A DNA stretch of 64,000 nucleotides from Cliona cf. orientalis (GCA_963930775.1 OZ005705.1:3348001-3412000); one strand, 5' to 3'. Numbered from the stretch's first letter, positions 58,801 to 61,725 are shown. Made by a program: numbers and translations. Notes: a model not told the origin generated them from the letters alone.

Positions 58801-61673
58801 AGTGGTTGCTAGGTAAGTGAATCCTGGTTGCTATGTGTAGGAAAAAATAGTGCGTGGGCGACTAAGTGCCCGGAAGTGCCATACATTGAAACACTCGTGC
58901 TGCGCGCACACTATTTTTTTTGTGATGGGTCTCTTTGACAGCTTATGCTGGCTCTTGTGAAGTTTTCCTGCCAAGGTGAATTTTTTGAGTAGCCTTGTGC
59001 TATGACTGAAGTTACCTGTAAGACATAGCTATATAAGTTGCTACTCCTTTTTTTTAGTTTGTGTTTTACACGATGGAAAATTATTGAAATTTACAAGCTC
59101 TGACTATGGTTCCTGGCCGTTTGTGAGAATGGTAAGCCCGGAATGAAGATAGTTTCTGTTGTAAAGGGGCAGTTAGTTGATAAAACAGCCTCAGGCAACA
59201 TTCAAAAGCTGTGTATTTCAGTTCTTGGGAGGATGTTGTGGGGGGTTGTACACTTTATGTATTCGTATAGGCCTAGTAGTCAATATTATGTACAGTGAAC
59301 ATACGAGGGTTTACCTTTCTTCTCCTAATTATTCTCTCCCATCTTTTTTTCCCTTCTACCTGTCTCTTACTCTCTCATACCATGAGCAATAAGAAATTTG
59401 TATACAATACATCGTGACATTGTATATTCCAGTACTATCGTACATTTGCACGCACTCAGCAGGACTATTAGGCCTGGCTAGGCAAGACTTCATTCCACAG
59501 CACCTTTACTGAGGCTTAGCTGGTGTCTCATGATCTTGTTGGATCTGTAGATTATCTTATTTCAGTGTATTTAGTAGCAATTATTTGTGAATTTTTGGAC
59601 CTTGATATCCACATGTAAAAAAATGAGTAGCAAGTGACTCGTGGTGTATCTGAATTGTTAGACCTTCAGCTATCCATTGGAAGTGGAATAAACCCAGGAA
59701 AACTTCAGGAGATGCACTGTAGGATGTCAAAGAGGACCATTGTAAATTCTTGTTCTGGGGTGGCAACCGTTGTACCTATGCACACTACTGTACAAAGCGT
59801 TCTATGTTTGCATAGTGGGTCTTAGGTGAATCAGGAGACTTTGTTTGCTATTATCTTTTATGGCAAAATGTTCTGGTAGTATATATATAGTAACCATTGA
59901 CGTCGCTAATGAGTTCATATTGCTACACGTGTAATTGAAATTTACGACCGTACCATAAATTCTAATTAAAGACTTAGTGCCGCGTTGAAACACCCGTGTG
60001 GCTTCATGACAAAGAGAAAGGCAAGTGAGATCAAGCATGTGTATCGATTACATCATCATTTGTGCAGTGCCACGCCCCTGGACTGGGTTGCTGTCATGTA
60101 TGAAATAGCATTGGTGGGTAGAACAGGCAGATATATAACCCCAAAATCAAGTGGTTCAAAAATTGACGATGGTGTTCTGACCTTGAAGTAAACTTGAAGT
60201 GGGCGATATTCACATGCATGAAAGCTTAGAGCTTAGTAGCCGAAGATTCAAACATGCACAGGATTGAAGTGCTCATTAACTCTTTTGATCACACCAGAAA
60301 TGAATGGTGTGGGGTGGTGCCATGCACGATTGGCGTGAAATCCACATATTTACAACAATAAACTGCTTGCATACGCGTTCCTTTCCACCTGGGATCTAAC
60401 TGCGATGGTGATACTTTGAATACTGGCCCATCCCCCAGTCCAGGGTGCACTGCCCATGGGGCCTTTTCACGAATGTACGGTATTGTATGTTGGTAGAGTT
60501 TAAGGCTCAGTTGGTATACCATATCTTCATACTGTTAAGAACATGTGCTTATATCTCCTCTATAAGAAAAGCTGTGCTTAACTGCGAAGTGTGCCTACCA
60601 GTGAGCTGCACCTAACTAGAAATACTGTACAGTGGGGGAACTTCTGAGGGAGAAAACCTTCACTAATTTTGTGATTTACAGCCATCTGCAAAAAGTTTAT
60701 CCACAAAATTTAGGCATACCACATCCTTTATGCGATCAGTTTAACATTCTGCAAACGTTTTCTCTGCAAAATGCTCCCTTTCTACCAATCCATGAAAGTT
60801 TTCAGTTTCCTGCTATACAGTAGCTACGTCCCAAGTACGCATGCGCGTTCACAGGCATGGCAATCGCTCGATGGATCACATGATGGTTTGCTCTGCACCA
60901 TGCTGCACTCCAACTAGCTAGAAATGGTGTTCACTCTAAACATACCCTGAAAATCGACTGTGGCCATCATATTTTTGACTAACTCATAAAAGCTGTGCTA
61001 ACAATCAAGCATGCAAATATCAAGGTCAGTGGTCACATATGCGCTGAAATGTGCTTAATATTGAGTGCTTGGGCCACTCAGAATTAAATATTTGTTTGAA
61101 CTAACCCGACGGACTATAAAATTTAAAGCATCCAAATAGCTGAGTTTACTACAGGCATATATACCGACTCAGACTTTTAATAGAAGCGTCTTAAAAATGT
61201 ATTTTTTACGCTACCGCACAGCACAAACCTCTAGACAGCTGGAATACTCTACCTACAAGTTTACATAGAAACACTGACACTTGTATCTTTGGTTGAATTA
61301 TCATCCACCTGACCAACTCTAATCTCATGGTCTTGTTAGTTTAAACAATTTATTCTGTGTGGCCTTAGGCCAGCAAAATGCATCTAATAATAAGAAAATA
61401 TGGTTCTGCCATAAATGCTAACCAACTGGACTTGAACTATTCTTACCTGCTCATATTAACTTGAATGACCATGACTATTTCTCAAAGGTGTCAAGTCAGA
61501 AGCAATGCTCCTTGCTGCTTTCAGGTAAGTTGTGTTCAAACACCTACCTGCATAAGGCTAGATGTGTACATTGTATTTCAGTGACGATAAAGTAGAACTT
61601 CTTGATCCACCATTCAACTCTGAACCTGGAGAGTGTGTATTTGTTGAAGGCTTTGAGAGAGAGATTGTAGGAG
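2644..61673 (+). CDS. YARS1: Cytosolic tyrosyl-tRNA synthetase, 18 exons, 3' end not in window
   Basis: The product attaches tyrosine to tRNA-Tyr in the cytosol. Exons: 2644-2745, 2852-3001, 4579-4680, 4748-4821, 9112-9157, 19485-19568, 19624-19704, 19768-19819, 19868-19908, 35013-35069, 35134-35218, 49191-49327, 49393-49474, 49528-49622 (or from 49525), 49675-49726, 50775-50879, 61488-61524, 61582-61673. Reading phases match at every junction and give about 491 codons without a stop. Landmarks: class I Rossmann-fold catalytic domain, [13 protein letters not shown] at residues 56-68 (HIGH position), LLELR at 105-109, GGKMSAS at 236-242 (KMSKS loop), then an OB-fold EMAPII-like domain opening RLDIRVGKI. 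Human YARS1 is 528 residues, so the C-terminal tail is missing here. One intron (6) appears to use a GC donor. All large introns are filled with transposons. It is the only host gene I can support. Confidence 0.95.
2852..3001 (+). CDS. YARS1: YARS1 exon 2 (HIGH-motif exon)
   Basis: 50 codons between acceptor ccacag and donor gtattt. It encodes [12 protein letters not shown] and then [13 protein letters not shown], in which PHVAY fills the place of the class I HIGH signature that contacts ATP. It ends FLRAGCE. Confidence 0.95.
3072..3474. mobile_element. MITE, copy 1 (TACCCCGC termini) in YARS1 intron 2
   Basis: Starts near gagctctatagagcacata; TACCCCGCACGCACATTGCG at 3090 is mirrored by cttgcgcatgcgcgcgggg-TA ending at 3474. 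A second copy lies at 57908-58515 in the same orientation. The 18 bp before TACCCC are shared by both copies, so the true left end may be 3072. Noncoding. Confidence 0.65.
3475..3759. other. Intron 2 filler, nothing recognised
   Basis: Intronic DNA of YARS1 between the MITE and the tandem pair. I see no gene, terminus or repeat in it. Confidence 0.3.
3760..4034. repeat. Two tandem copies of a ~138-bp unit
   Basis: Both copies contain tttaagtgcttatcac, aatgctttgtatggaaata, gtgtcctgggcaaaggccca and aaaggtgcctgta. Copy 1 is about 3760-3897, copy 2 about 3898-4034; copy 2 has an extra short AT insertion. Intronic. Confidence 0.8.
4579..4680 (+). CDS. YARS1: YARS1 exon 3
   Basis: 34 codons from acceptor tgttag to donor gtaaac. 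It encodes [14 protein letters not shown], followed by [10 protein letters not shown]. The ELR tripeptide, which in the human enzyme fragment is linked to cytokine activity, is retained at residues 107-109; its role here is unknown. Confidence 0.95.
4748..4821 (+). CDS. YARS1: YARS1 exon 4
   Basis: Acceptor actacag, donor gtagga. It encodes [16 protein letters not shown], then RGTDYQLS, and stops two bases into an Arg codon finished by exon 5. Confidence 0.95.
4822..6155. other. Intron 4, left part: poly-C blocks and a split direct repeat
   Basis: Long C runs occur at about 4872-4890 and 5346-5367, the second next to ctaaatgaaaccctg, a word also seen beside the C run at about 4411-4435 in intron 2 (ctaaatgaaactctg). 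A 60-bp direct repeat with ttaaataagaggtaacca and ggtgaataaaagtgtatc occurs at 5549-5609 and 6090-6155, 541 bp apart; the second copy abuts the next MITE. No gene seen. Confidence 0.5.
6156..6754. mobile_element. 599-bp TA-flanked MITE with GGCGCC-rich ends
   Basis: The left end reads TACCGTATACTTTCTGATTT then aggcgcc; the right end, reverse complemented, reads TACCGTATATGTTCTAATAT then aggcgcc. Further aggcgcc/ggcgcct words lie inside each end. TA target duplication and TACCGT start fit a Tc1/mariner/pogo-type nonautonomous element. No coding region. Confidence 0.85.
6755..7499. other. Intron 4 segment, nothing recognised
   Basis: Open frames here are short and not conserved with anything I know. 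No inverted termini were found. Confidence 0.25.
7500..8620 (-). pseudogene. Decayed pogo/Tigger-type transposase
   Basis: Read on the - strand from about 8600. First comes a psq/CENP-B-like HTH piece, [17 protein letters not shown] and [10 protein letters not shown]. After a gap, [18 protein letters not shown] follows, then [15 protein letters not shown] (the first catalytic Asp region of DDE_1 transposases). Next come [19 protein letters not shown] (second Asp in LDGN) and the [11 protein letters not shown] region (third acidic residue). Stops and frameshifts break the reading many times, for example TAA in ARPH*VVV. Such enzymes cut and paste DNA at TA sites; this copy is dead. It lies antisense in YARS1 intron 4. 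No flanking inverted repeats were located. Confidence 0.75.
9112..9157 (+). CDS. YARS1: YARS1 exon 5 (46-bp microexon-like)
   Basis: Only 46 bp, between acceptor ctattag and donor gtatgt. With the two bases from exon 4 it reads [16 protein letters not shown], the helix that follows the tyrosine-binding loop. It is isolated by a 4.3-kb intron upstream and a 10.3-kb intron downstream. Confidence 0.93.
9158..9463. other. Start of YARS1 intron 5, nothing recognised
   Basis: Short stretch of intronic DNA between exon 5 and the next MITE. No feature seen. Confidence 0.3.
9464..9955. mobile_element. MITE with CCAGACCTTATGATAA inverted ends
   Basis: Left end GGCCGAATCCCAGACCTTAT continuing gataa; right end reverse complement ATGGATTCCAGACCTTATG continuing ataacgg. 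Words with tccg and gtccgat are reiterated near both ends. About 490 bp, noncoding. Superfamily not determined. Confidence 0.65.
10297..10440. repeat. Solo end of the AACCCTCGG repeat family
   Basis: attaaccctcggtgca and the nearby ggagggttactgcaat resemble the left end of the 27676-28212 element (aaccctcggcgca, cagggttacgg). Only one end is present, so it is probably a truncated copy. Confidence 0.45.
10887..11701. mobile_element. Nonautonomous hAT-like element, 5-bp TSD ctgac
   Basis: CAGGGCTGCATACAGAA at the left is mirrored by gtatgcaaccctg at the right. Identical ctgac lies immediately outside both ends (10882-10886 and 11702-11706). The element carries a G run near its left end, a run of about 32 C near its right end, and a nested Tc1/mariner-like MITE (11050-11619). 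The 5-bp duplication matches four other elements in this window. Confidence 0.8.
11050..11619. mobile_element. Tc1/mariner-like MITE nested in the hAT MITE
   Basis: Left TACAGTAGGAGTCAAAAA, then ggtgacgcttccattccgtt; the right end reverse complemented is TACAGCACAAGTCAAAAA, then ggtgacgcttccgttcc. Inverted ends extend more than 50 bp. TA lies at each tip. It shares the TACAGTAGnrGTCAAaaa tip with the large element at 12718-19132. A 77-codon + strand frame (11175-11408) has no recognised similarity. Confidence 0.85.
12261..12627. mobile_element. hAT-like MITE (CAGGGGCGTAGCC), 5-bp TSD ctatc
   Basis: CAGGGGCGTAGCCAGGATTT at the left and cctacgccactg at the right are inverted. ctatc flanks both sides exactly (12256-12260 and 12628-12632). 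A related element with CAGTGGCGTAGCC lies at 47786-48120. Internal GGGGGTGCT blocks are also inverted. Noncoding. Confidence 0.85.
12951..14547 (+). pseudogene. Tc1/mariner (DD34E) transposase, broken
   Basis: A cut-and-paste transposase that would excise DNA and reinsert it at TA. Reading: [20 protein letters not shown] and IYKFLKK (HTH), [13 protein letters not shown], then [22 protein letters not shown] holds catalytic Asp 1. An intron at 13476-13551 (gtacat...catag) joins to [21 protein letters not shown] holds Asp 2 and [13 protein letters not shown] the Glu; with the inserted MITE removed the spacing is 34 residues. It ends [11 protein letters not shown] at 14547. Lesions are a TGA at 13339-13341 inside KAK*LAWA, no clean start codon in this frame upstream, and the MITE. 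The 5' end is an estimate. Confidence 0.85.
13741..14263. mobile_element. TA-inserted MITE splitting the transposase, copy 1 of a family
   Basis: Tips are cc-AGTCTGGTTAATAAGCGCA (left, with a 4-bp deletion) and, reverse complemented, CCGTAAAGTCTGGTTAATAA (right), set between TA dinucleotides. Removing it restores cat-act-tca-ggc-tat (HTSGY) of the transposase. A second copy lies in opposite orientation at 45629-49011. Both copies keep a short frame with MNTxILGISS and SxADLVQxAIRK on one strand, but a frame change between them argues against a conserved protein. Confidence 0.9.
15002..15251 (+). repeat. Left LTR of the miniature retrotransposon
   Basis: Runs TGTAACGAAC to GTTACA. It shares acattgtgtaactgatta-type words, gtatttcccc, the gagagcgcagg block, cccgtccggggtcctgc and cgagatcgagcgtgg with the right LTR. 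It differs by scattered substitutions and small indels, so insertion is not very recent. Confidence 0.9.
16308..16566 (+). repeat. Right LTR of the miniature retrotransposon
   Basis: Direct copy of 15002-15251, a few bases longer (extra aatg after cggtata and agtgag near the end). It is immediately preceded by the purine tract. Confidence 0.9.
18085..18181. repeat. (AG)n purine tract in BEN-gene intron
   Basis: Imperfect gagagagagg/gggaggga run on the + strand, about 95 bp, within the intron between the third and fourth BEN exons. Purine-only DNA of this length can form triplexes. Confidence 0.8.
18330..18381. repeat. (CATA)n/(CACATA)n microsatellite
   Basis: catacatacatacataca grading into acacatacacatacac, inside an intron of the BEN gene. 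Confidence 0.85.
19137..19468. mobile_element. Tc1/mariner-like MITE abutting YARS1 exon 6 acceptor
   Basis: Left TACAGTAGCGATCAAAAAAC continuing attgccattt; right end reverse complemented TACAGTAGCGGTAAAAAAAC continuing attgccgttt. It begins 4 bp (catg) after the end of the 12718-19132 element, whose tip it resembles, and stops 16 bp before the first base of exon 6. Noncoding, about 332 bp. Confidence 0.85.
19485..19568 (+). CDS. YARS1: YARS1 exon 6, followed by apparent GC donor
   Basis: 28 codons, [14 protein letters not shown] to LLYPGLQ. The acceptor is atatag. The exon must end at CAG 19568 to join GCTCTCGAT of exon 7 in frame; the bases that follow are gccagt, so the intron begins GC rather than GT. 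Confidence 0.93.
19624..19704 (+). CDS. YARS1: YARS1 exon 7
   Basis: 27 codons, [18 protein letters not shown] then RKIFTFAEK, between acceptor atttag and donor gtatga. [12 protein letters not shown] is the conserved segment that lines the tyrosine and adenylate pocket. Confidence 0.97.
19768..19819 (+). CDS. YARS1: YARS1 exon 8
   Basis: Encodes [17 protein letters not shown] plus the first base of a Val codon; acceptor aatag, donor gtatgc. The next intron is only 48 bp. Confidence 0.95.
19868..19908 (+). CDS. YARS1: YARS1 exon 9 (KMSKS-loop exon)
   Basis: 41 bp encoding [14 protein letters not shown] across the junction with exon 8. KMSAS is the KMSKS-type mobile loop of class I synthetases. 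Donor gtaagt opens a 15.1-kb intron. Confidence 0.95.
19909..22559. other. Intron 9, left part: no firm gene
   Basis: Contains short open frames only. The - strand at 21285-21533 ([11 protein letters not shown]...) is faintly reminiscent of a piggyBac C-terminal segment but lacks the usual GGVD motif, so I do not call it. cagccccttcaagtctagaag at about 22025 forms a small hairpin. gtacacaagcaag and ccctatgcttgcttt near 22153-22205 resemble one arm of the 26691-27011 foldback. Confidence 0.35.
22560..26650. repeat. Cluster of a ~350-bp dispersed repeat, about five copies
   Basis: Copies at about 22615-22850, 22980-23180, 25300-25610, 25650-25830 and 26310-26640 share ttgggagcacttgggg, gcacgcagaatgggtcgaa, gaattttgattcac, agaattaaagttacggccc and catatgtttgtataggaag. 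All have the same orientation. Between copies 2 and 3 sits the transposon at 23302-25249, which suggests that it landed inside an older array. Noncoding. Confidence 0.8.
23302..25249 (+). mobile_element. TGTGACC-terminated transposon, internally deleted copy
   Basis: Left TGTGACCCGCTATGGAAAAA, right end reverse complemented TGTGACCCGCAATGGAAAAA. The first 300 bp and last 270 bp match the 40455-44600 element, including the start-codon region atgacgatacccgcgctt and the 3' words ttgaacgttgagctatgta, caaaacgctccgtttctcg and gtaaattctgcgtcga. The middle lacks the large coding region; it has a (G)n/(GA)n tract (23925-24080) and a short tandem with ttctacaacaaaggta. Nonautonomous. Confidence 0.85.
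26691..27011. repeat. Foldback element with ~70-bp arms
   Basis: The left arm has atgacagggtcagaaagta, caaacaagattatggata and atccactatacatcctta. The right arm is the reverse complement, ending tttttgaccctgtcat. Related arms occur near 22130-22210. Confidence 0.85.
27436..27631. mobile_element. 196-bp TA MITE (TACCGTATAGTGGGAAA)
   Basis: TACCGTATAGTGGGAAACTT at the left, reverse complemented right end TACCGTATAGCGGGAAATTT, both followed by tcgagggagaaaa. Internal ttcgcg and cgaaagttttctcc words are palindromic. The tip matches the pogo-like element at 30727-33941 (TACCGTATAGCAGGAAA), its likely source of transposase. A diverged copy is at 60623-60822. Confidence 0.9.
27676..28212. mobile_element. 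AACCCTCGG-bordered repeat element
   Basis: taaccctcggcgcatgcgcc at the left and gcgcgccgagggtt at the right are inverted. A (GT)n run follows the left end. A 157-codon + strand frame (27689-28162) crosses the (GT)n run and both repeat ends; I recognise nothing in it and treat it as incidental. A one-ended relative lies at 10297. Confidence 0.7.
28213..30425. other. Intron 9 middle, nothing firmly identified
   Basis: Holds a small hairpin region at about 29005-29070 (ggttgataaat repeated, then atttatcaacc), a (C) run at about 29789-29806 and short open frames without recognisable motifs. No element ends were paired. Confidence 0.35.
30426..30511. mobile_element. Very short TA MITE (86 bp)
   Basis: TACCGTGTTTTAGCACTTTT continuing aattaagcgcaca; the right end reverse complemented is TACAGTAGAAACTGGTTGTT continuing aagcgtatgcac? 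The aattaagcgcaca and gttaagcgtatgcac parts recall the 13741-14263 family tips, so this may be a near-empty relative of it. Confidence 0.4.
30843..31010. mobile_element. Short hAT MITE (CAGTATTCTCC), 5-bp TSD gtgtt
   Basis: CAGTATTCTCCC at the left and gggagaacactg at the right are inverted. gtgtt flanks both sides (30838-30842 and 31011-31015). The tip is the same as that of the hAT element at 36930-39283 (CAGTGTTCTCC), whose transposase could have moved it. Confidence 0.85.
31084..31910 (-). pseudogene. Pogo-like transposase, C-terminal DDE half
   Basis: Begins [20 protein letters not shown] at about 31913 and continues to [14 protein letters not shown] and [13 protein letters not shown], where NWDQTG would be usual, so catalytic Asp 1 looks lost. 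Then [49 protein letters not shown] (Asp 2 region) and [20 protein letters not shown] (Asp 3 region), ending near [11 protein letters not shown] and beyond. Several frame changes occur, for example near 31681 and 31430. The half is separated from its N-terminal part by about 1.3 kb. Confidence 0.85.
32053..33146 (-). pseudogene. HIRAN domain plus Ulp1-like cysteine protease frame
   Basis: From ATG 33146: [20 protein letters not shown], then [20 protein letters not shown], a HIRAN-type domain, normally a DNA-end or repair-associated module. Two stops near 32890 interrupt [20 protein letters not shown], which links to KTKKRKL-like sequence through a one-base shift at 32817. The second part (32817-32053) reads [25 protein letters not shown] (His), VFDSLH (Asp) and [14 protein letters not shown] (Gln and Cys), the catalytic layout of C48/Ulp1 SUMO-type proteases. 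It was probably one HIRAN-Ulp1 protein. It lies inside the transposase on the same strand. Confidence 0.8.
33202..33775 (-). pseudogene. Pogo-like transposase, N-terminal half
   Basis: Reads [20 protein letters not shown] and [20 protein letters not shown] (HTH), then [20 protein letters not shown] and [21 protein letters not shown] follows at 33236-33238 and the frame continues [12 protein letters not shown] to about 33202, where transposase sequence stops. The next expected residues (EIKKLWAKS) resume at about 31910. The N-terminal part before MLLASIALL may start further upstream. Confidence 0.85.
33942..34758. other. Intron 9, right part, nothing recognised
   Basis: AT-rich DNA with a few short open frames. 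No paired ends or known protein motifs. Confidence 0.3.
34759..34900. repeat. Two tandem ~70-bp units
   Basis: Both units contain aggagtagccat/aagtc, aattaagcacttgtaatt (or aagttaagtgcaagtaatt), aaacctatcttaaggta (or gaacctgtccttaaggta). Intronic, 110 bp before exon 10. Confidence 0.7.
35013..35069 (+). CDS. YARS1: YARS1 exon 10
   Basis: 19 codons, [19 protein letters not shown], from acceptor ctttcag to donor gtataa. It starts the helical anticodon-recognition domain. Confidence 0.95.
35134..35218 (+). CDS. YARS1: YARS1 exon 11
   Basis: Encodes [18 protein letters not shown], then [10 protein letters not shown] plus one base; acceptor tctcag, donor gtaaat. AFCEPG is a conserved anticodon-binding motif of eukaryotic and archaeal TyrRS. 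Confidence 0.97.
36518..36919. mobile_element. 402-bp TA MITE (TACCGTAAATCTGG)
   Basis: TACCGTAAATCTGGAAATTT at the left equals the reverse complement of the right end. Repeated internal ttttcgt/acgaaa words make it highly foldable. It stops 10 bp before the hAT element starts. Confidence 0.92.
36930..39283 (-). mobile_element. 2.35-kb hAT transposon, 5-bp TSD cattt
   Basis: Tips CAGTGTTCTCCATAGG and, reverse complemented, CAGTGTTCTCCCCAGG. cattt lies directly outside both (36925-36929 and 39284-39288). It encodes one transposase on the - strand. The 5-bp duplication, instead of the 8 bp usual for hAT, fits the hAT5 group. gcgtagcg/cgctacgc words are clustered in the right subterminal region, possible transposase-binding repeats. 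Confidence 0.88.
37060..39085 (-). pseudogene. hAT transposase (ZNF862/TTF-finger type), two frameshifts
   Basis: Start MAKHSLIG at 39085. [20 protein letters not shown] and CHLCRKHSR...H form a TTF/BED-like zinc finger. [20 protein letters not shown] holds the first catalytic Asp, [16 protein letters not shown] the second, and [12 protein letters not shown] the conserved CxxH of the helical insertion. [15 protein letters not shown] follows, and the C-terminal dimerisation segment reads [18 protein letters not shown] and [10 protein letters not shown] frame change near 38450 precedes DETTD; another near 37180 moves the end to [11 protein letters not shown] and [10 protein letters not shown]. 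It would cut and paste DNA by hairpin formation; this copy needs two repairs to read through, so it decayed recently. Confidence 0.92.
40971..41215. repeat. (CTATA)n pentanucleotide microsatellite
   Basis: About 240 bp of nearly uninterrupted actat units inside the first intron of the transposase gene. Repetitive open frames on the + strand here are artefacts of the repeat. Confidence 0.98.
41908..42095. repeat. (GT)n microsatellite, impure
   Basis: About 190 bp of gtgtgt with cgcg interruptions in the second intron of the same gene; it can adopt left-handed DNA. Cys/Val and His/Thr frames over it are not genes. Confidence 0.97.
43835..43887. repeat. (CT)n tract
   Basis: ctctctct run of about 50 bp just after the transposase gene, followed by ccttttttt. 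Confidence 0.95.
44601..45628. other. Intron 11 segment, nothing recognised
   Basis: No gene or element end found between the TGTGACC transposon and the next MITE. Confidence 0.3.
46275..46850 (+). pseudogene. P2X7-ballast-like cysteine-rich domain exons, decayed
   Basis: Exon A (to 46532) encodes an acidic lead ending [20 protein letters not shown] and [14 protein letters not shown] intron (46533-46584) joins W to [15 protein letters not shown] in exon B. After a one-base shift it reads [19 protein letters not shown] before gtatgt. Exon C (about 46748) has SYRQL and, shifted, [20 protein letters not shown]. This order, the WCxC...CCCE cluster, CITDHxGFESVC and RVVLPS, is that of the zinc-binding ballast domain found at the C-terminus of vertebrate P2X7 and in many stand-alone invertebrate proteins. 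No transposase was found next to it. Confidence 0.75.
47595..48258. repeat. Foldback with ~80-bp arms inside the TTAA element
   Basis: Left arm: ccaggagtacattactagga, tagtgcaaacatctctttcc and agatttgacatcaca. The right arm is its reverse complement, ending tagtaatgtactcctgg. The hAT MITE at 47786-48120 lies between the arms. Confidence 0.85.
47786..48120. mobile_element. hAT-like MITE (CAGTGGCGTAGCC), 5-bp TSD tgcag
   Basis: CAGTGGCGTAGCCAAGG left, ctagctacgccaccgag right. tgcag flanks both sides (47781-47785 and 48121-48125); the shared word extends to agtgcag if the right tip ends at ccaccg. Related to 12261-12627. Confidence 0.8.
49191..49327 (+). CDS. YARS1: YARS1 exon 12
   Basis: 137 bp after a 14.0-kb intron; acceptor ttgcag, donor gtacgt. 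It encodes [16 protein letters not shown], then [20 protein letters not shown] and ends NQLNK. This is the end of the anticodon-binding region. Confidence 0.95.
49393..49474 (+). CDS. YARS1: YARS1 exon 13
   Basis: Encodes [16 protein letters not shown], then [11 protein letters not shown] plus one base; acceptor cattag, donor gtaagg. It is the last part of the catalytic body before the linker. Confidence 0.95.
49528..49622 (+). CDS. YARS1: YARS1 exon 14 (linker and start of EMAPII-like domain)
   Basis: Two in-frame acceptors are possible, gaag with exon start 49525 or gtag with start 49528; they differ by one codon. The exon encodes a short linker ([15 protein letters not shown]) and then [16 protein letters not shown], the opening strand of the OB-fold tRNA-binding domain. 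The linker is shorter than in human YARS1. Donor gtaagt. Confidence 0.9.
49675..49726 (+). CDS. YARS1: YARS1 exon 15
   Basis: Encodes [17 protein letters not shown] plus one base; acceptor ttttag, donor gtatat. HxxADSLY is the hallmark loop of the EMAPII/tRNA-binding OB fold. Confidence 0.95.
50026..50479. repeat. Foldback element in intron 15, ~75-bp arms
   Basis: The left arm has gctagtccatagcctcgtcc, ccaggccactcccgcctttt and gttacacgcagaaaagggg. The right arm mirrors it, ending ggcaggagtagcctgggga and cgaggctagctagtcc. No target duplication was resolved. Confidence 0.85.
50775..50879 (+). CDS. YARS1: YARS1 exon 16
   Basis: Encodes [18 protein letters not shown], then [18 protein letters not shown] across the next junction; acceptor tttcag, donor gtatag. 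RTVVSGL and NLKPxxMRG are conserved EMAPII-domain motifs. A 10.6-kb intron follows. Confidence 0.95.
50905..51288. mobile_element. 384-bp TA-type MITE with C-rich ends
   Basis: TACAGTAGAATCCTGATTAC continuing gcccccc; right end reverse complemented TGCCGTAGAATCCCACGATT continuing atgcccccc. Internal ataagcccccc words repeat near both ends. It begins 25 bp after exon 16. Confidence 0.88.
51289..52720. other. Intron 16, left part
   Basis: At 51890, tgtgaccgtatctggaaaaa continuing cctggcatat resembles one end of the 62211-62866 MITE, but the other end is not present. Otherwise nothing recognised. Confidence 0.4.
52721..52900. mobile_element. Truncated Tc1/mariner-like MITE end
   Basis: The right end reverse complemented reads TACAGCAGTGGTCAATGAAA continuing agttaacattcagttccg, like the tips of 11050-11619 and 12718-19132. 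The left end is missing or too diverged. Confidence 0.6.
52901..54907. repeat. Intron 16 dispersed repeat region
   Basis: Segments recur at 58540-60300: ttcaaacatgcacacag (53250, direct), the gtgaatatcgttaaaaacacg block (54070, inverted at 58770), and tacggtcgtaaatttcaatt-like plus gaggtcgctagtgagttcg-like words (54240-54300, inverted at 59905-59950). The pieces are in mixed order and orientation. No coding region. A GA run and a G run precede the hAT at 54860-54907. Confidence 0.55.
54908..57621 (+). mobile_element. 2.7-kb hAT transposon (CAGGGCTCAATAT)
   Basis: CAGGGCTCAATATAATGG left; CAGGGCTCAATATATTTT as the reverse complement of the right end. It sits between a G run and cgggggaggg, so the target duplication cannot be read. 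It encodes one transposase on the + strand. Confidence 0.85.
54994..57377 (+). pseudogene. hAT transposase with N-terminal zinc finger, broken
   Basis: Starts MVGRKHASS at 54994. [30 protein letters not shown] and [15 protein letters not shown] form a TTF/BED-like finger. [20 protein letters not shown] holds the first Asp, [10 protein letters not shown] the second, and [14 protein letters not shown] the Cxx[16 protein letters not shown] follows, with the C-terminal dimerisation region [20 protein letters not shown] and [17 protein letters not shown]; the acidic tail [11 protein letters not shown] ends about 57377. Lesions are TGA at 56152, TAG at 56592 and 56817, and frame changes near 56335, 56820 and 57290. 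It differs clearly from the 37060-39085 transposase. Confidence 0.9.
57622..57907. other. Intron 16 spacer, nothing recognised
   Basis: AT-rich DNA between the hAT and the next MITE. No feature seen. Confidence 0.3.
57908..58515. mobile_element. MITE, copy 2 (TACCCTGC termini), with an internal insertion
   Basis: Matches 3072-3474 from gagctctatagagcacata to gcatgcgcgcgggttaa. An extra ~215 bp (about 57971-58189) separates ctacttttgt from cagccaaacgtgtgcca, which are adjacent in copy 1. The insertion contains two ggttgtat..agggct units. Confidence 0.75.
58543..59018. repeat. Foldback with ~105-bp arms
   Basis: Left arm: gggtaactttagtcatagt, ttcacaagagccagcatag and gacccatcacaaaaa. The right arm is the reverse complement, ending gactgaagttacc. 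The 54070-type segment lies in the loop. Confidence 0.85.
59019..60622. other. Intron 16, right part, no gene seen
   Basis: Contains diverged inverted copies of 53100-54550 segments (about 59700-60000) and a direct copy near 60150-60280. Short open frames are not recognised. Confidence 0.4.
60623..60822. mobile_element. 200-bp TA MITE, diverged copy of 27436-27631
   Basis: TACTGTACAGTGGGGGAACT left, reverse complemented right end TACTGTATAGCAGGAAACTG. It shares gagggagaaaac, caaaatttaggcatacca-type and atgcgatcagtttaacatt words with the 27436 copy. Confidence 0.8.
60823..61487. other. End of YARS1 intron 16, nothing recognised
   Basis: No element ends, gene or tandem repeat found. It ends at the exon 17 acceptor. 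Confidence 0.3.
61488..61524 (+). CDS. YARS1: YARS1 exon 17 (37 bp)
   Basis: Short exon encoding [12 protein letters not shown], matching the conserved segment where S-x-AM(L/I)L lines the RNA-binding face. Acceptor caaag, donor gtaagt. Confidence 0.93.
61582..61673 (+). CDS. YARS1: YARS1 exon 18 (last exon found)
   Basis: Encodes [18 protein letters not shown], then [13 protein letters not shown] plus one base; acceptor tttcag, donor gtaagt. ELLDPP and PGExVFVEG are typical of the EMAPII C-terminal part. The remaining C-terminal exon or exons were not recognised before 64000. Confidence 0.94.
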
Positions 61674-61725
61674 GTAAGTGTAATATTCTGTCATTCACAA
61701 TCCTGGATCTGGCCTTTCTCAAGGC

